In this document: positions 1-8,071 of the stretch, one piece after another
Layout: every line of letters begins with the position of its first letter
How positions within the stretch are numbered: the stretch's first letter is position 1
Source of the DNA: Paracoccus endophyticus
GTDB lineage: Bacteria; Pseudomonadota; Alphaproteobacteria; Rhodobacterales; Rhodobacteraceae
Length of the DNA stretch: 64,000 nt
Direction: 5' to 3'
NCBI RefSeq assembly: GCF_003286075.1
Contig: NZ_QLUV01000001.1
Location: 62,001-126,000 of the forward strand
Notes under the pieces: model-generated
Databases searched by the model: none
The model's input: only the letters and a program-made list of their open reading frames with translations
Told to the model about the DNA's origin: nothing
Made by a program: the position numbers and the translations under genes

Positions 1-877
1 GCGCCGAGCGGGCGCGGGGGTTGGCGGCCAGTTCGGCGTCGTCGGGACCGATCGCGCGCCGGAACGGCAGGGTGAACGCCGCGGCGTCCTGCACCACCTG
101 CGGGGCATGGCGGCTGCCGCCGCCCGCGGCGTTGGCGCGCGCCTGCATGAATCGCTTGACGATTCGGTCCTCCAGCGAATGAAAGCTGACGACGGCCAGC
201 CGGCCGCCGGGCTTCAGCGCCCGCTCGGCCGCGGTCAGGCCCGCGACCAACTGGCCGAACTCGTCGTTGACCCAGATGCGGATGGCCTGAAAGGCGCGGG
301 TGGCGGGATGGCTCTGCCCGGGCTTTGCCCGCGGCAGCTGGGCGGCGACGATCTGCGCCAGTTCGCCCGTGCGCGACAGCGGCCGGGCGGCCACAATGGC
401 GCGGGCGATCCGGCGCGCGGCGCGCTCCTCGCCATAATGATACAGCACATCGGCGATGGTGGATTCGTCCGCCCGGTTCAGAAGGTCGGCGGCAGAGGGT
501 CCGTCGCCGCCCATCCGCATGTCCAGCGGCCCGTCGCGCAGAAAGGAAAAGCCGCGGTCCGGCTGGTCCAGCTGCATCGAGCTGACGCCCAGATCCAGCA
601 CCACGCCGTCCAGCGGCTCGCCCGCCAGGCTGTCCAGATCGGAAAACGTGCCGGGCACCAGCCGCAGCCTGTCGCCGTACGCGGCAGCCCATGCTGCTGC
701 GAGGGCAAAGGCAGACGGGTCGCGGTCGATGCCGATCACCCGGCCCGCGCCCGCCTCCAGCAGGCCCCGGGCATAGCCGCCGGCCCCGAAGGTGCCGTCA
801 GCCCAGACCCCCGATACCGGGGCCACCGCCGCCAGAAGCGGACGCAGCAGGACGGGAACGTGCGGGGCCTCCACCAC
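1..877 (-). CDS. rsmH: 16S rRNA (cytosine(1402)-N(4))-methyltransferase RsmH, partial (C-terminus beyond window)
   Basis: RsmH is a SAM-dependent enzyme that adds the N4-methyl group to C1402 of 16S rRNA in the decoding centre. About 292 residues are visible and the C-terminus lies outside the window (family length is about 310-330). The N-terminus reads [10 protein letters not shown], followed by the SAM loop DGTFGAGGY near residue 24, IGIDRDP near residue 45 and the conserved [12 protein letters not shown] block near residue 90. All are hallmark RsmH motifs. Translation starts at GTG 877 (or the GTG one codon later), directly abutting the TGA of mraZ, so the two genes are almost certainly cotranscribed and translationally coupled. 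This is the usual head of the division and cell-wall (dcw) cluster, which presumably continues to the left. Confidence 0.95.
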   Translation of the reverse strand, partial: MVEAPHVPVLLRPLLAAVAPVSGVWADGTFGAGGYARGLLEAGAGRVIGIDRDPSAFALAAAWAAAYGDRLRLVPGTFSDLDSLAGEPLDGVVLDLGVSSMQLDQPDRGFSFLRDGPLDMRMGGDGPSAADLLNRADESTIADVLYHYGEERAARRIARAIVAARPLSRTGELAQIVAAQLPRAKPGQSHPATRAFQAIRIWVNDEFGQLVAGLTAAERALKPGGRLAVVSFHSLEDRIVKRFMQARANAAGGGSRHAPQVVQDAAAFTLPFRRAIGPDDAELAANPRARSA

Positions 878-1393
878 TCAGGCCCCGGGTGTCTTGGGCG
901 GCAGCGGCGGCAGCAGCGAGCGCGGATCGAAGCCAGGCTCGAAGCTGGCGACCAGCGCCTCGACCGCGTCGCCCTCGACCTCGGAATAGGTTTCGGGTCG
1001 CCACACCTTGAGGTAATCGCCCGCGGCGACAAAAAAGGCGCGGTCATCCAGCCCGATCTTCTCGCGCAGCTTCTGCGGCAGGACCAGGCGCCCGTCGGGG
1101 TCGATCTCGGCCTCCTCGGCGCTGCCATGCATGATGGATTCCAGCAGGCGGCGTTCGGCCGAGCCGCGCTGCATCAGGTCGATCTGGTCGTCGATCTCCT
1201 GGATCGCCTCGATGGTGTACAGTTCCAGGTGGCGCCACTCGTCACGGCCGTAGACGATGACCAGTTGCGGGCGCCTGCCGGATTCCCAGTCGGGGTCGCA
1301 GGTCTCGAAGACGCGGCGGAACTTGGCCGGGATCGAGACGCGCCCCTTGGCGTCGACCTTCACCTCGTCCGAGCCTCTGAACCTGCGCGCCAA
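878..1393 (-). CDS. mraZ: Transcriptional regulator MraZ
   Basis: MraZ is a DNA-binding regulator of the dcw cluster, built from two SpoVT/AbrB-like half-barrels. Both signature segments are visible: VDAKGRVSIPAKF close to the N-terminus and IDPDGRLVLPQKLREKIGL in the second half. I chose a TTG start at 1393 (protein begins with L/M-ARRFRGSDEVKVDAKGR) because family members begin just before the FRG motif. GGAAGG lies 7-8 bases upstream, and the in-frame ATG further upstream would add 29 residues of low-quality sequence. The result is 171 residues, slightly long for the family. Its stop touches the start of rsmH. Candidate self-binding repeats are found about 250 bp upstream (see 1646-1670). 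Confidence 0.93.
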   Translation of the reverse strand: MARRFRGSDEVKVDAKGRVSIPAKFRRVFETCDPDWESGRRPQLVIVYGRDEWRHLELYTIEAIQEIDDQIDLMQRGSAERRLLESIMHGSAEEAEIDPDGRLVLPQKLREKIGLDDRAFFVAAGDYLKVWRPETYSEVEGDAVEALVASFEPGFDPRSLLPPLPPKTPGA

Positions 1394-1995
1394 GCCCGCA
1401 TTCCTTCCACTGTCCCTGCCCGCAACGGGAAAGGGCGGATCGGGCCGCTGCCACTGCCCGATCCGCCGCCCTCGTCCCATCTCTGGGCCCCGAAGTTTCG
1501 GGGATCGCCCGTGTTCGTCGCGCCACCTCGGGGGAAGGTGCTGCTCGCGCGCGACCGGGTCGCTTTGCGGAAGGCGGGTGCCTGTATGAAGCCTGCCTTG
1601 GCCGGGGTCTTGGTCGCCCCTTCACTGCCCGTCATCCGTGTTACAGGGGATGCCATGGGAATTCATGGGAAGCAACGGATATCTGCGGTCTGCCAGGGTC
1701 ATTCCCCACGTCCCATCACGGGAACGGCCGCAGAACGCCTATGTGGAAATGTTATTCATCATAAGGCCTTGAGAGAAAAAACCCGAATCCCTACAACATC
1801 TTGAGGGCTGTTTTCTGTTGCAGGATCGACGCAGAGCGCGGGTTTCAGCCCAAGCCTCGCCCGCACGCGGCAAGGCCCCGCCGACCCTGCTGATCGCGCG
1901 GACTCACGAAGTGGTGATTCTGGATTTCGCCGGGCCGGCGCCCCCGACACAGGCAGTTTCCCGTCATTTCCCGGCGTGCTGCCACCTGTGCGCCC
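1394..1995. other. 602-bp non-coding region between mrp and mraZ
   Basis: No credible gene is seen. The right part (about 1740-1815) is markedly more AT-rich than its surroundings. It holds an imperfect palindrome at 1789-1807 (arms CCCT-CAA and TTG-AGGG read on either strand). On the minus strand this is followed by a T6 run at 1776-1781, which could act as a weak terminator for mrp. The MraZ-type repeats at 1646-1670 lie here. I looked for the RNase P RNA gene, often neighbouring mraZ in this order, and did not find its conserved GAGGAAAGTCCGG core on either strand. Confidence 0.6.
1646..1670 (+). promoter_or_regulatory. Candidate MraZ operator: three GGGA repeats with exact 10-bp period
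   Basis: Three pentamers occur on the plus strand at 1646-1650 (GGGGA), 1656-1660 (TGGGA) and 1666-1670 (TGGGA), each separated by exactly five bases. In E. coli and relatives MraZ binds three TGGGN direct repeats spaced by 5 nt upstream of its own gene, so spacing and sequence match. Here the repeats read on the strand opposite to mraZ and lie about 250 bp from its start codon. A further TGGGA/TGGGG pair occurs on the minus strand near 1708-1719, with different spacing. The role is inferred, not shown. Confidence 0.55.
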
Positions 1996-3087
1996 TCAGG
2001 CCATGCCGCCCGCGACCAGGCGGGCCGCCAGACGGGCATAAGCGTCCGACACCGGGCCAGACCCCGCGGCGACCGGCTGACCCGAATCGCCCCCCGTGCG
2101 CACCGACAGATCCAGCGGGATCTCGCCCAGGAATGGCAGGCCACGCGCCTGCGCCTCGGCCGCGACGCCCCCGTGACCGAACAGATGCGCCTCGTGCCCG
2201 CAGTTCGGACAGACATAGGTAGACATGTTCTCGACAAGTCCGAGAACCGGGGTCTTGAGCTTGTCGAACATGTCGATCGCCCGGCGCGCGTCGATCAGCG
2301 CCACGTCCTGCGGGGTGGACACGATGATGGCGCCAGTCACCGGCGCCTTCTGGCACAGGCTCAGCTGCACGTCGCCGGTGCCGGGCGGCAGATCGACCAG
2401 CAGAACGTCCAGGTCGCCCCACTCCACCTGGTTCAGCATCTGCTGCAGCGCCCCCATCAGCATCGGGCCGCGCCAGACCACGGCCTCGCCTTCCTTCATC
2501 ATCAGGCCAAGGGACATCATGGTCACGCCGTGGGCGCGAATGGGAATGATCCGGTCGCCCTCGCTGCGGGGGCGTTCCGTCACGCCCAGCATCCGCGGCT
2601 GGCTCGGCCCATAGATGTCGGCGTCCAGGACGCCCACGCGGCGGCCGCTGCGGGCCAGCGCCACCGCCAGGTTCGTCGTCAGGGTGGATTTCCCGACCCC
2701 GCCCTTGCCCGAGCCGATGGCCACGATCCGGGCAACGCCGGGGATGGCCTGGGGTCCGGCCTGCGGGGTCGGGTGGCGGCCGATCTTCAGCGCCGGCGGG
2801 GCCCCAGCGCCGCTTTGGGCGGCGACCGGCGGCGCCTTTCCGGCCGGGGCCGTGGTGACGATCTGGACACGCGCGACCCCCGGCAGCGCGCGCAGCCGCG
2901 CCTCGGCCTCGGCGCGCGCGGGCTCAAGCGCGCGCGCATAGGTGGCGTCCGGCGCCTCCAGCACAAAGCGGACGTCATCGGGGCCGATCTGCAAGGCGCG
3001 GACAAGATCCGCCTCCACCATCGAGCGACCGCCGGGAACGATCACGCGGCCCAGTTCGGCCATCACGGCCTCACGACTTACACCCAT
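1996..3087 (-). CDS. mrp: Iron-sulfur cluster carrier protein Mrp/ApbC (P-loop NTPase)
   Basis: This is a ParA/MinD-family ATPase that carries or assembles 4Fe-4S clusters. The first ~95 residues form the MIP18/DUF59-like domain (begins MGVSREAVMAELGRVIVPGG). A linker follows, then the deviant Walker A GSGKGGVGKSTLTTNLA, switch GVLDADIYGPSQPRM and DLPPGTGDVQLSL. Near the C-terminus a CPNCGHE CxxC pair is the expected cluster-binding site of the dimer. Length is 363 residues, typical. I preferred ATG 3087 over an ATG 11 codons upstream, because GGAGAC lies at good spacing before it and family proteins start here. It is transcribed away from the small-RNA array on the right. Confidence 0.94.
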   Translation of the reverse strand: MGVSREAVMAELGRVIVPGGRSMVEADLVRALQIGPDDVRFVLEAPDATYARALEPARAEAEARLRALPGVARVQIVTTAPAGKAPPVAAQSGAGAPPALKIGRHPTPQAGPQAIPGVARIVAIGSGKGGVGKSTLTTNLAVALARSGRRVGVLDADIYGPSQPRMLGVTERPRSEGDRIIPIRAHGVTMMSLGLMMKEGEAVVWRGPMLMGALQQMLNQVEWGDLDVLLVDLPPGTGDVQLSLCQKAPVTGAIIVSTPQDVALIDARRAIDMFDKLKTPVLGLVENMSTYVCPNCGHEAHLFGHGGVAAEAQARGLPFLGEIPLDLSVRTGGDSGQPVAAGSGPVSDAYARLAARLVAGGMA

Positions 3088-3241
3088 CTTTCTGTCTCCA
3101 CCTGCTGCGTTCCGGTCCATCGACTATAGGCAAGCCGCGCCGGGGCCGACAGCCCGCACAGCCGGCCTGCTGCCACGCAGCGAAACACAGGAAAGTTCCA
3201 CCGAAACCTTGCGTCACGATCATAGCTCAACAAAACTCAGT

Positions 3242-3270
3242 TTGACCTGTGACCAAAAAAACATCATTCT
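3242..3270 (+). promoter_or_regulatory. Candidate promoter for the anti-SD hairpin array
   Basis: TTGACC (3242-3247) and CATTCT (3265-3270) are separated by 17 bases in a distinctly AT-richer stretch (about 3190-3375) between the divergent mrp gene and the hairpin array. The -10 is weak. Downstream, 3300-3380 contains no convincing reading frame; in particular, I do not see the DUF1127 protein gene that precedes such arrays in Rhodobacter sphaeroides. Assignment is tentative. Confidence 0.35.
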
Positions 3271-3381
3271 GCTGCTTAACCAGCCAATCACCTGTATGTG
3301 AAATGCACTGTGCGCATGGCTGTTCCGCGCAAACATCCATTGTGCAGTCGCAGCAAAACTTGCATCTTGCATCCAAGGAAT

Positions 3382-3673
3382 GGACGCCGACCTCCTCCCC
3401 GGCCGACGTTCCTGTCTTGCGGCGCCCCTCTCCTCCTCCCTGGGGTGACGCTGGCACGGCGGCGGCCCCTCCCTCCTCCCCGGGGCCGCCGCTTCCCTCT
3501 CCCGCCGGGTCAAGGCGGGACCAGTTACGGCGGCCCCCTCCTCCTCCCTGGGGCCGATCGTTCGCGGTGGCGGCCCCTCCTCCTCCCAGGCGGCCACCGC
3601 ACCCCATACGCGGCCCCTCCTCCCGGGCCAGCGTTGCGCGGCGGCACCCCTCCTCCTCCCCGGGTGCCGCCGC
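3382..3673 (+). ncRNA. Tandem array of seven CcsR/'cuckoo'-type small-RNA hairpins with CCTCCTCCC loops
   Basis: Seven consecutive stem-loops each expose CCTCCTCCC, complementary to purine-rich Shine-Dalgarno sequence. Motifs are at 3391, 3432, 3472, 3540, 3579, 3616 and 3652 (9 bases each). Hairpins span about 3382-3412, 3419-3451, 3459-3492, 3531-3556, 3564-3600, 3609-3633 and 3638-3673. Stems differ in sequence but are base-paired: the third (11 bp, GCGGCGGCCCC arm) and seventh (12 bp, GCGGCGGCACCC arm) are perfect, and the fifth pairs GCGGTGGC perfectly. Motif spacing is 36-41 bases except one 68-base gap, which holds a degenerate unit (stem TCCCGCC/GGCGGGA, 3500-3520). Stems that covary while the loop stays fixed argue for structured RNAs. 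In R. sphaeroides similar CcsR RNAs form a stress-induced, processed array; the cuckoo family is known across Rhodobacterales. The array ends 35 bp before rlmJ. Confidence 0.82.
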
Positions 3674-3708
3674 TTTCCATTCTGATCGGCGGCCACTACT
3701 CACGGGGC

Positions 3709-4488
3709 ATGTTGTCCTATCAGCACGCCTATCACGCCGGAAACCTGGCCGACCTGCACAAGCACGCGCTGCTGGCGGTTGCGCTGGCGCGCCTTGCGGC
3801 CAAGGACAAGCCGTTCACCTATCTCGAAACGCATGCCGGCCGCGGGCTTTACGACCTCCGCTCGCCCCAGGCCGCCCGCACGGGCGAGGCCACGGCGGGA
3901 ATCACCCGCGCCCTGGCCGAGGACTGGCTGCCGGCCGACCACCCGTTGCTGTCTGCGCTGGCGGCGGTGCGCGCCGTGCACGGCCCTGATGCCTACCCCG
4001 GATCGCCCCTGATCGCGCGCCACTTCCTGCGGCCCGGCGACGTGGCCCATCTTGCCGAACTGCACCCGGCCGAATACCCCGCCCTGGCGGCGGTGGCGGG
4101 CTTTGCCCATCTGCACAATGCCGACGGCTTCGCCATGGCCAATGCCCTGATACCGCCCACGCCGCGGCGCGGCCTACTGCTGATCGACCCCAGCTACGAG
4201 GTCAAGGCCGACTTCGACCGCCTGCCGGGCATCGTCTCACGCCTGGCCCGCAAGTGGAACGTGGGGGTGATCGCCCTGTGGTATCCGGTGCTGGGCGACG
4301 CCCGCCACGCCGGCATGGTGGCGGACCTGACGGCCAGCCATCCGCAGGGACTGCTCTCTCAGGTGGGGTTTCGCCCGGCCCGCCCGGGCCATGGCATGAT
4401 CGGATCGGGGATGTTCATCATCAACCCGCCCTTCGGCCTGGCGGACGAAGCGGCCCGGCTTGCCGCTGTCTTTCAGCCGCTGCGGTGA
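3709..4488 (+). CDS. rlmJ: 23S rRNA (adenine(2030)-N(6))-methyltransferase RlmJ
   Basis: RlmJ is a SAM-dependent N6-adenine methyltransferase for A2030 of 23S rRNA. Hallmarks: the N-terminus [31 protein letters not shown] (SAM motif I), [17 protein letters not shown] and [13 protein letters not shown] (catalytic motif IV; E. coli has DPPYE, here DPSYE), then ALWYP and SGMFIINPP. Length is 259 residues versus 280 in E. coli, shorter at the C-terminus. ATG 3709 matches the family start exactly; the in-frame sequence upstream is the small-RNA hairpin array translated, not protein. The ribosome-binding site is weak (CACGGGGC). The gene may be read from the same transcript as the array. Confidence 0.92.
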   Translation: MLSYQHAYHAGNLADLHKHALLAVALARLAAKDKPFTYLETHAGRGLYDLRSPQAARTGEATAGITRALAEDWLPADHPLLSALAAVRAVHGPDAYPGSPLIARHFLRPGDVAHLAELHPAEYPALAAVAGFAHLHNADGFAMANALIPPTPRRGLLLIDPSYEVKADFDRLPGIVSRLARKWNVGVIALWYPVLGDARHAGMVADLTASHPQGLLSQVGFRPARPGHGMIGSGMFIINPPFGLADEAARLAAVFQPLR

Positions 4489-4553
4489 CCGGCGCGCGAC
4501 TTGCGGGATGGTGCCGCCGGGGATAAACGCAGCACAAGCAAAAGGAACACGCC

Positions 4554-4841
4554 ATGTCGATTACCGAAGCCGAGGCCCGCAAGGTCGCGCATCTGGCGCG
4601 GATCGCGGTCGCCGACAACGCGCTTTCGGCGCTGGCGGCCCAATTGAGCGACATCCTGCAGTTCATGGAACAACTGAACGAGGTCGACGTCGAGGGCATC
4701 GAACCGATGACCGGCGTCGAGAAGATGCGCCTCAAGCGGCGCGAGGACGTGGTGACGGACGGATCGATGCAGGACCGCATCCTGAAGAACGCGCCCGACG
4801 CGCGCGAAGGCTTCTTCGCCGTTCCCAAGGTGGTGGAATGA
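4554..4841 (+). CDS. gatC: Aspartyl/glutamyl-tRNA amidotransferase subunit C
   Basis: GatC is the small clamp subunit of the GatCAB complex, which converts Glu-tRNA(Gln) and Asp-tRNA(Asn) to the amidated forms. The 95-residue protein shows the family pattern [36 protein letters not shown] and a C-terminal REDVVTDG ... [22 protein letters not shown] precedes the ATG at good spacing. It overlaps gatA by 4 nt (ATGA), so the two subunits are translationally coupled. gatB is not in this window. Confidence 0.97.
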   Translation: MSITEAEARKVAHLARIAVADNALSALAAQLSDILQFMEQLNEVDVEGIEPMTGVEKMRLKRREDVVTDGSMQDRILKNAPDAREGFFAVPKVVE

Positions 4842-6316
4842 CCCTGAACAGCCTGACGATCGCCGAGGCGCGCGACCGCCTGCGCGCTCGCGACATCTCT
4901 GCCGTCGACCTGACCGAGGCCTGCCTGTCGGCCATCGACCAGGCAGGCGCGCTGAACGCGTTCGTCCATCACACGCCTGATCTGGCCCGCACCCAGGCCG
5001 CCGCGGCCGACGCGCGACTGGCGGCAGGCGACGCGCCGGCAATGTGCGGCATCGCGGTCGGGATCAAGGACCTGTTCTGCACGCGCGGCGTGCCCTCGCA
5101 GGCGGCCTCCCGCATCCTCGAAGGCTTTCGGCCTGAATACGAATCGACCGTCACGCAGAACCTGTTCGACGCCGGCGCGGTGATGCTGGGCAAGCTGAAC
5201 ATGGACGAGTTCGCCATGGGCTCGTCCAACGAGACCAGCGTCTATGGCGATGCGGTGAACCCGTGGAAGGTGGACGACCGGCTGCTGACGCCCGGCGGCT
5301 CGTCGGGCGGCTCGGCCGCGGCGGTGGCGGCCGACCTGTGCCTTGCCGCGACCGGCACCGACACCGGCGGCTCGATCCGCCAGCCCGCGGCCTTCACCGG
5401 CATCGTGGGGCTGAAGCCGACCTATGGACGCGTCAGCCGCTGGGGCACGATCGCCTTCGCCTCGTCGCTCGACCAGGCCGGGCCGATGACCCGGACGGTG
5501 CGGGACGCGGCAATCATGCTGGCCGCGATGGCCTCGGTCGATCCCAAGGATTCGACCAGCGCCGACCGCCCTGTTGAGGACTACGAGGCCGCGCTGACGG
5601 GCGACATCCGTGGCAAGCGCATCGGCATCCCCCGCGAATACCGAATGGACGGGATGCCGCCCGAAATCGACGCGCTGTGGGCGCAGGGCGCCGAGATGCT
5701 GCGCGACGCGGGCGCCGAGGTCGTGGACATCAGCCTGCCGCACACGAAATACGCGCTGCCCGCCTATTACGTCATCGCCCCTGCCGAGGCGTCGTCGAAC
5801 CTGGCCCGCTATGACGGCGTGCGCTATGGCCGTCGCGCCAGGCTGGCCGCCGGTGACGGCGTGACCGAAATGTACGAACGGACCCGCGCCGAAGGCTTCG
5901 GCCCCGAGGTGCAGCGCCGCGTGATGATCGGCACCTATGTGCTGTCGGCGGGCTTCTACGACGCCTATTACAACCGCGCCCGCAAGGTTCGCGCCCTGAT
6001 CAAGCGCGACTTCGACCAGGCCTTTGCCCAGGGGATCGACACGATCCTGACCCCCGCGACGCCCTCGGCGGCGTTTGCGCTGGGGGCGATGGACGCGGCC
6101 GACCCCGTCGAGATGTATCTCAACGACATCTTCACCGTGACCGTGAACCTCGCCGGATTGCCGGGCCTGTCGGTGCCTGTCGGGCTTGACGCGCAGGGCC
6201 TGCCTCTGGGGCTGCAACTGATCGGCCGTCCCTGGGACGAGGGCAACCTGCTGAACCATGGGCTCGTGCTGGAAAAGGCTGCGGGTTTTGTCGCCAAGCC
6301 CGTCCGCTGGTGGTAA
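4838..6316 (+). CDS. gatA: Aspartyl/glutamyl-tRNA amidotransferase subunit A
   Basis: GatA is the glutaminase subunit of GatCAB. It hydrolyses glutamine and feeds ammonia to GatB for transamidation of Glu-tRNA(Gln). The amidase-signature triad is visible: Lys77 in VGIKDLF, the cis-Ser in [11 protein letters not shown] (155/156) and the nucleophile Ser179 in [11 protein letters not shown]. The 492-residue length is typical. The ATG lies inside the last codons of gatC (ATGA overlap) with AAGGTGGTGG just upstream. The gene ends 28 bp before the next reading frame; the downstream lipoprotein may share its transcript. Confidence 0.97.
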   Translation: MTLNSLTIAEARDRLRARDISAVDLTEACLSAIDQAGALNAFVHHTPDLARTQAAAADARLAAGDAPAMCGIAVGIKDLFCTRGVPSQAASRILEGFRPEYESTVTQNLFDAGAVMLGKLNMDEFAMGSSNETSVYGDAVNPWKVDDRLLTPGGSSGGSAAAVAADLCLAATGTDTGGSIRQPAAFTGIVGLKPTYGRVSRWGTIAFASSLDQAGPMTRTVRDAAIMLAAMASVDPKDSTSADRPVEDYEAALTGDIRGKRIGIPREYRMDGMPPEIDALWAQGAEMLRDAGAEVVDISLPHTKYALPAYYVIAPAEASSNLARYDGVRYGRRARLAAGDGVTEMYERTRAEGFGPEVQRRVMIGTYVLSAGFYDAYYNRARKVRALIKRDFDQAFAQGIDTILTPATPSAAFALGAMDAADPVEMYLNDIFTVTVNLAGLPGLSVPVGLDAQGLPLGLQLIGRPWDEGNLLNHGLVLEKAAGFVAKPVRWW

Positions 6317-6344
6317 GACCAAGATGACATTGCGCGAGGCAACC

Positions 6345-7022
6345 ATGCGGACCCTGATACTCCTCCCGTTCATCGCGCTTGCCGCCTGCTCGGGCGAAAA
6401 CAGCGGCTGGAACCCGAACTACCAGGCTCAGGCAACGCCCTACGGCGATTATCTGCGCCAGCGAGAACTGGCGCTGACCGGCGCGCGGGCCGAGCCGCCG
6501 CGGATCGTGCCGGTGGCCCTGCCCGTGAACGCGCCGACGGCACAGGACATCGCCGGTCCGTCCCCGGTCCGCATTCTGGAACGCGCCACGACACCCCCAA
6601 GGCCGCAGACGGCCGCCGAGGCCGCTGCCCGTGCCCGGGTGCAATCCGCGCCGGTTCGCAACCGTGCGCCCGCCGTCGACCCGCGACTGACGCCGCCGCA
6701 GGCCCTGGTCGTCCCGCCGGGCACAGCGCGTCGCGGGCGCGTCCCCTCCACTTCCGAAAGCGTCGTGACGCCGCTCTCGGGCTCTCCGCTGCTCGACAGC
6801 TATGCGGCGACGGCGCGCAATGCACCAGGCACGCCGGTCTGGCCCCGGGCCAATCCGCGCCCCGCAGGTCTGGCCTGCACCGGCTTTGCCTCGCCCGCCG
6901 CGGCACAGGACGCATTCCTGAGCAATGGCGGCCCCGGATCCGACCGCTTCGGTCTCGACCCCGATGGCGACGGCTACGCCTGCGGATGGCGCCCCTCTCC
7001 GCGGCGGGTCAACCCGCTGTAA
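6345..7022 (+). CDS. Putative lipoprotein with C-terminal excalibur domain
   Basis: The protein is predicted to be a 225-residue lipoprotein. MRTLILLPFIALAAC gives a signal peptide with lipobox ALAAC and an acylated Cys at about residue 15. A long Pro/Ala/Arg-rich, low-complexity middle follows. The last ~45 residues contain an excalibur-like calcium-binding motif: ACTGFASPAAAQ, then DPDGDGYACGW. Excalibur domains occur in extracellular nucleases and envelope proteins, but no nuclease domain is seen. An ATG 7 codons earlier (6324) is also possible; I chose 6345 because it gives a compact signal peptide. It follows gatA closely and precedes a cell-wall amidase, which fits an envelope role. Substrate unknown. 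Confidence 0.75.
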   Translation: MRTLILLPFIALAACSGENSGWNPNYQAQATPYGDYLRQRELALTGARAEPPRIVPVALPVNAPTAQDIAGPSPVRILERATTPPRPQTAAEAAARARVQSAPVRNRAPAVDPRLTPPQALVVPPGTARRGRVPSTSESVVTPLSGSPLLDSYAATARNAPGTPVWPRANPRPAGLACTGFASPAAAQDAFLSNGGPGSDRFGLDPDGDGYACGWRPSPRRVNPL

Positions 7023-7088
7023 GCGCAGGACGCCTGCCGTGTGTCACGCGCGATCCTGCCCCGTGTCGGTTTTCACAAGCCCTGCCGC

Positions 7089-7742
7089 ATGACTCCTCCG
7101 TCGCCCAACCATGGCCCCCGGCGCGGCACCAGCGCGCCCGACCTGATCGTGCTGCATTACACCGGCATGCCCGATTCGCTCTCGGCCCGCGCCCGGCTGT
7201 GCGACCCGACGGCAGAGGTCTCGGCCCACTGGCTCGTGCATGAGACGGGCGCGACCGAGCCCCTGGTCCCCGAGGATCGTCGCGCGTGGCACGCGGGGGC
7301 CGGGTCATGGCAGGGGCGATCCGATGTCAATTCCCACAGCATCGGGATCGAGATCGTGAACCCCGGCGACCGGCCCTTCCCCGCGCCCCAGATGGCGGCG
7401 CTGGAGGACCTGCTCGCCGACGTCATGGCCCGCTGGCGCATCGCCCCCCGCGGCGTGATCGGTCATTCGGACATGGCCCCCGACCGCAAGGCCGATCCCG
7501 GCCCCCGTTTTGACTGGCGTCGGCTCGGGCTGGCGGGGCTGGCGCTGTGGTCAGACGACCCCGGGCAGGGCGACGGGCCCCCGCTCACCGCCTCGCTCGA
7601 CCTCATCGGCTATCCCGCCGCCGCGGCCGCAGACCGGCTGCGCGCCTTTCGGCTGCGCTTTTGTCCCTGGGCCACGGGCAGCGAATCGCCTGCGGACCGG
7701 CGCACCGCCGCGGTGCTCGCGCAGATGACGCACTCATGCTGA
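7089..7742 (+). CDS. N-acetylmuramoyl-L-alanine amidase (amidase_2 family)
   Basis: This zinc amidase cleaves the bond between N-acetylmuramic acid and L-alanine in peptidoglycan or its turnover fragments, as AmiD/AmpD enzymes do. Visible signatures are LIVLHYTGM (first Zn His), SAHWLVHETG, AWHAGAGSW, HSIGIEIVNPG and GHSDMAPDRKADPGPRF (second Zn His and Asp, catalytic Lys region). A C-terminal ~60-residue segment resembles the peptidoglycan-binding tail of AmiD proteins. No signal peptide is evident from ATG 7089; an upstream GTG at 7041 would add 16 residues without creating one, so a cytoplasmic AmpD-like recycling role is possible. The stop overlaps the start of the DUF952 gene. Confidence 0.85.
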   Translation: MTPPSPNHGPRRGTSAPDLIVLHYTGMPDSLSARARLCDPTAEVSAHWLVHETGATEPLVPEDRRAWHAGAGSWQGRSDVNSHSIGIEIVNPGDRPFPAPQMAALEDLLADVMARWRIAPRGVIGHSDMAPDRKADPGPRFDWRRLGLAGLALWSDDPGQGDGPPLTASLDLIGYPAAAAADRLRAFRLRFCPWATGSESPADRRTAAVLAQMTHSC

Positions 7743-8071
7743 TCTACAAGGTCCTGCGCGCCGCGGAATGGTCCCAGCTTCTGGCCGCCGGACACTCCGC
7801 CGGTTCCCCGGCAGACCGCCGGGACGGCTTCGTCCATTTCTCGACCGCCGAGCAACTGCCCGGCACCCTCGACCGCCACTTCAGGGACGAAGCGGGTTTG
7901 ACACTTCTGGCGTGCGAGATCGCGTCCTTGGGCCCCGATCTGCTGTGGGAGCCGTCGCGCAACGGCGCGCTGTTCCCGCATCTTTACCGCGACCTGCGAC
8001 GCGACGACATCGCTTGGTCGCGCGATCTGCCCCTGACGCCTGACGGCCACCGGATCGGAGCCCTGCCGTGA
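7736..8071 (+). CDS. DUF952 family protein
   Basis: A 111-residue protein of the DUF952 family. The start [12 protein letters not shown], the [20 protein letters not shown] block and [19 protein letters not shown] are the family pattern. DUF952 has a fold reminiscent of ADP-ribosyltransferase-type domains, but no function is established. Its ATG lies 4 codons inside the end of the amidase gene and its TGA overlaps the GTG of pyrD, so amidase-DUF952-pyrD form a tightly coupled operon. Confidence 0.85.
   Translation: MLIYKVLRAAEWSQLLAAGHSAGSPADRRDGFVHFSTAEQLPGTLDRHFRDEAGLTLLACEIASLGPDLLWEPSRNGALFPHLYRDLRRDDIAWSRDLPLTPDGHRIGALP

Noticed and set aside
107..1804. 565-codon plus-strand frame over rsmH and mraZ
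   Set aside because: Antisense shadow of two clearly identified genes, with no recognisable domain.
1394..1995. RNase P RNA gene expected near mraZ in Rhodobacterales
   Set aside because: The conserved core sequences were not found on either strand in this gap.
3298..3420. DUF1127 (CcaF1-like) small protein ahead of the sRNA array
   Set aside because: The short frames here lack the DUF1127 arginine-rich pattern and run into the hairpins.
3382..3673. CRISPR-like or simple tandem repeat
   Set aside because: Only the 9-base loop is constant; the stems differ and are internally complementary, and there are no cas genes. This fits structured small RNAs, not CRISPR spacers.
3220..3703. Two overlapping minus-strand frames rich in REEEG repeats opposite the sRNA array
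   Set aside because: They are the translation of the GGGAGGAGG complement of the hairpin loops. The repetition comes from RNA structure, not protein, and there is no ribosome-binding site or known domain.
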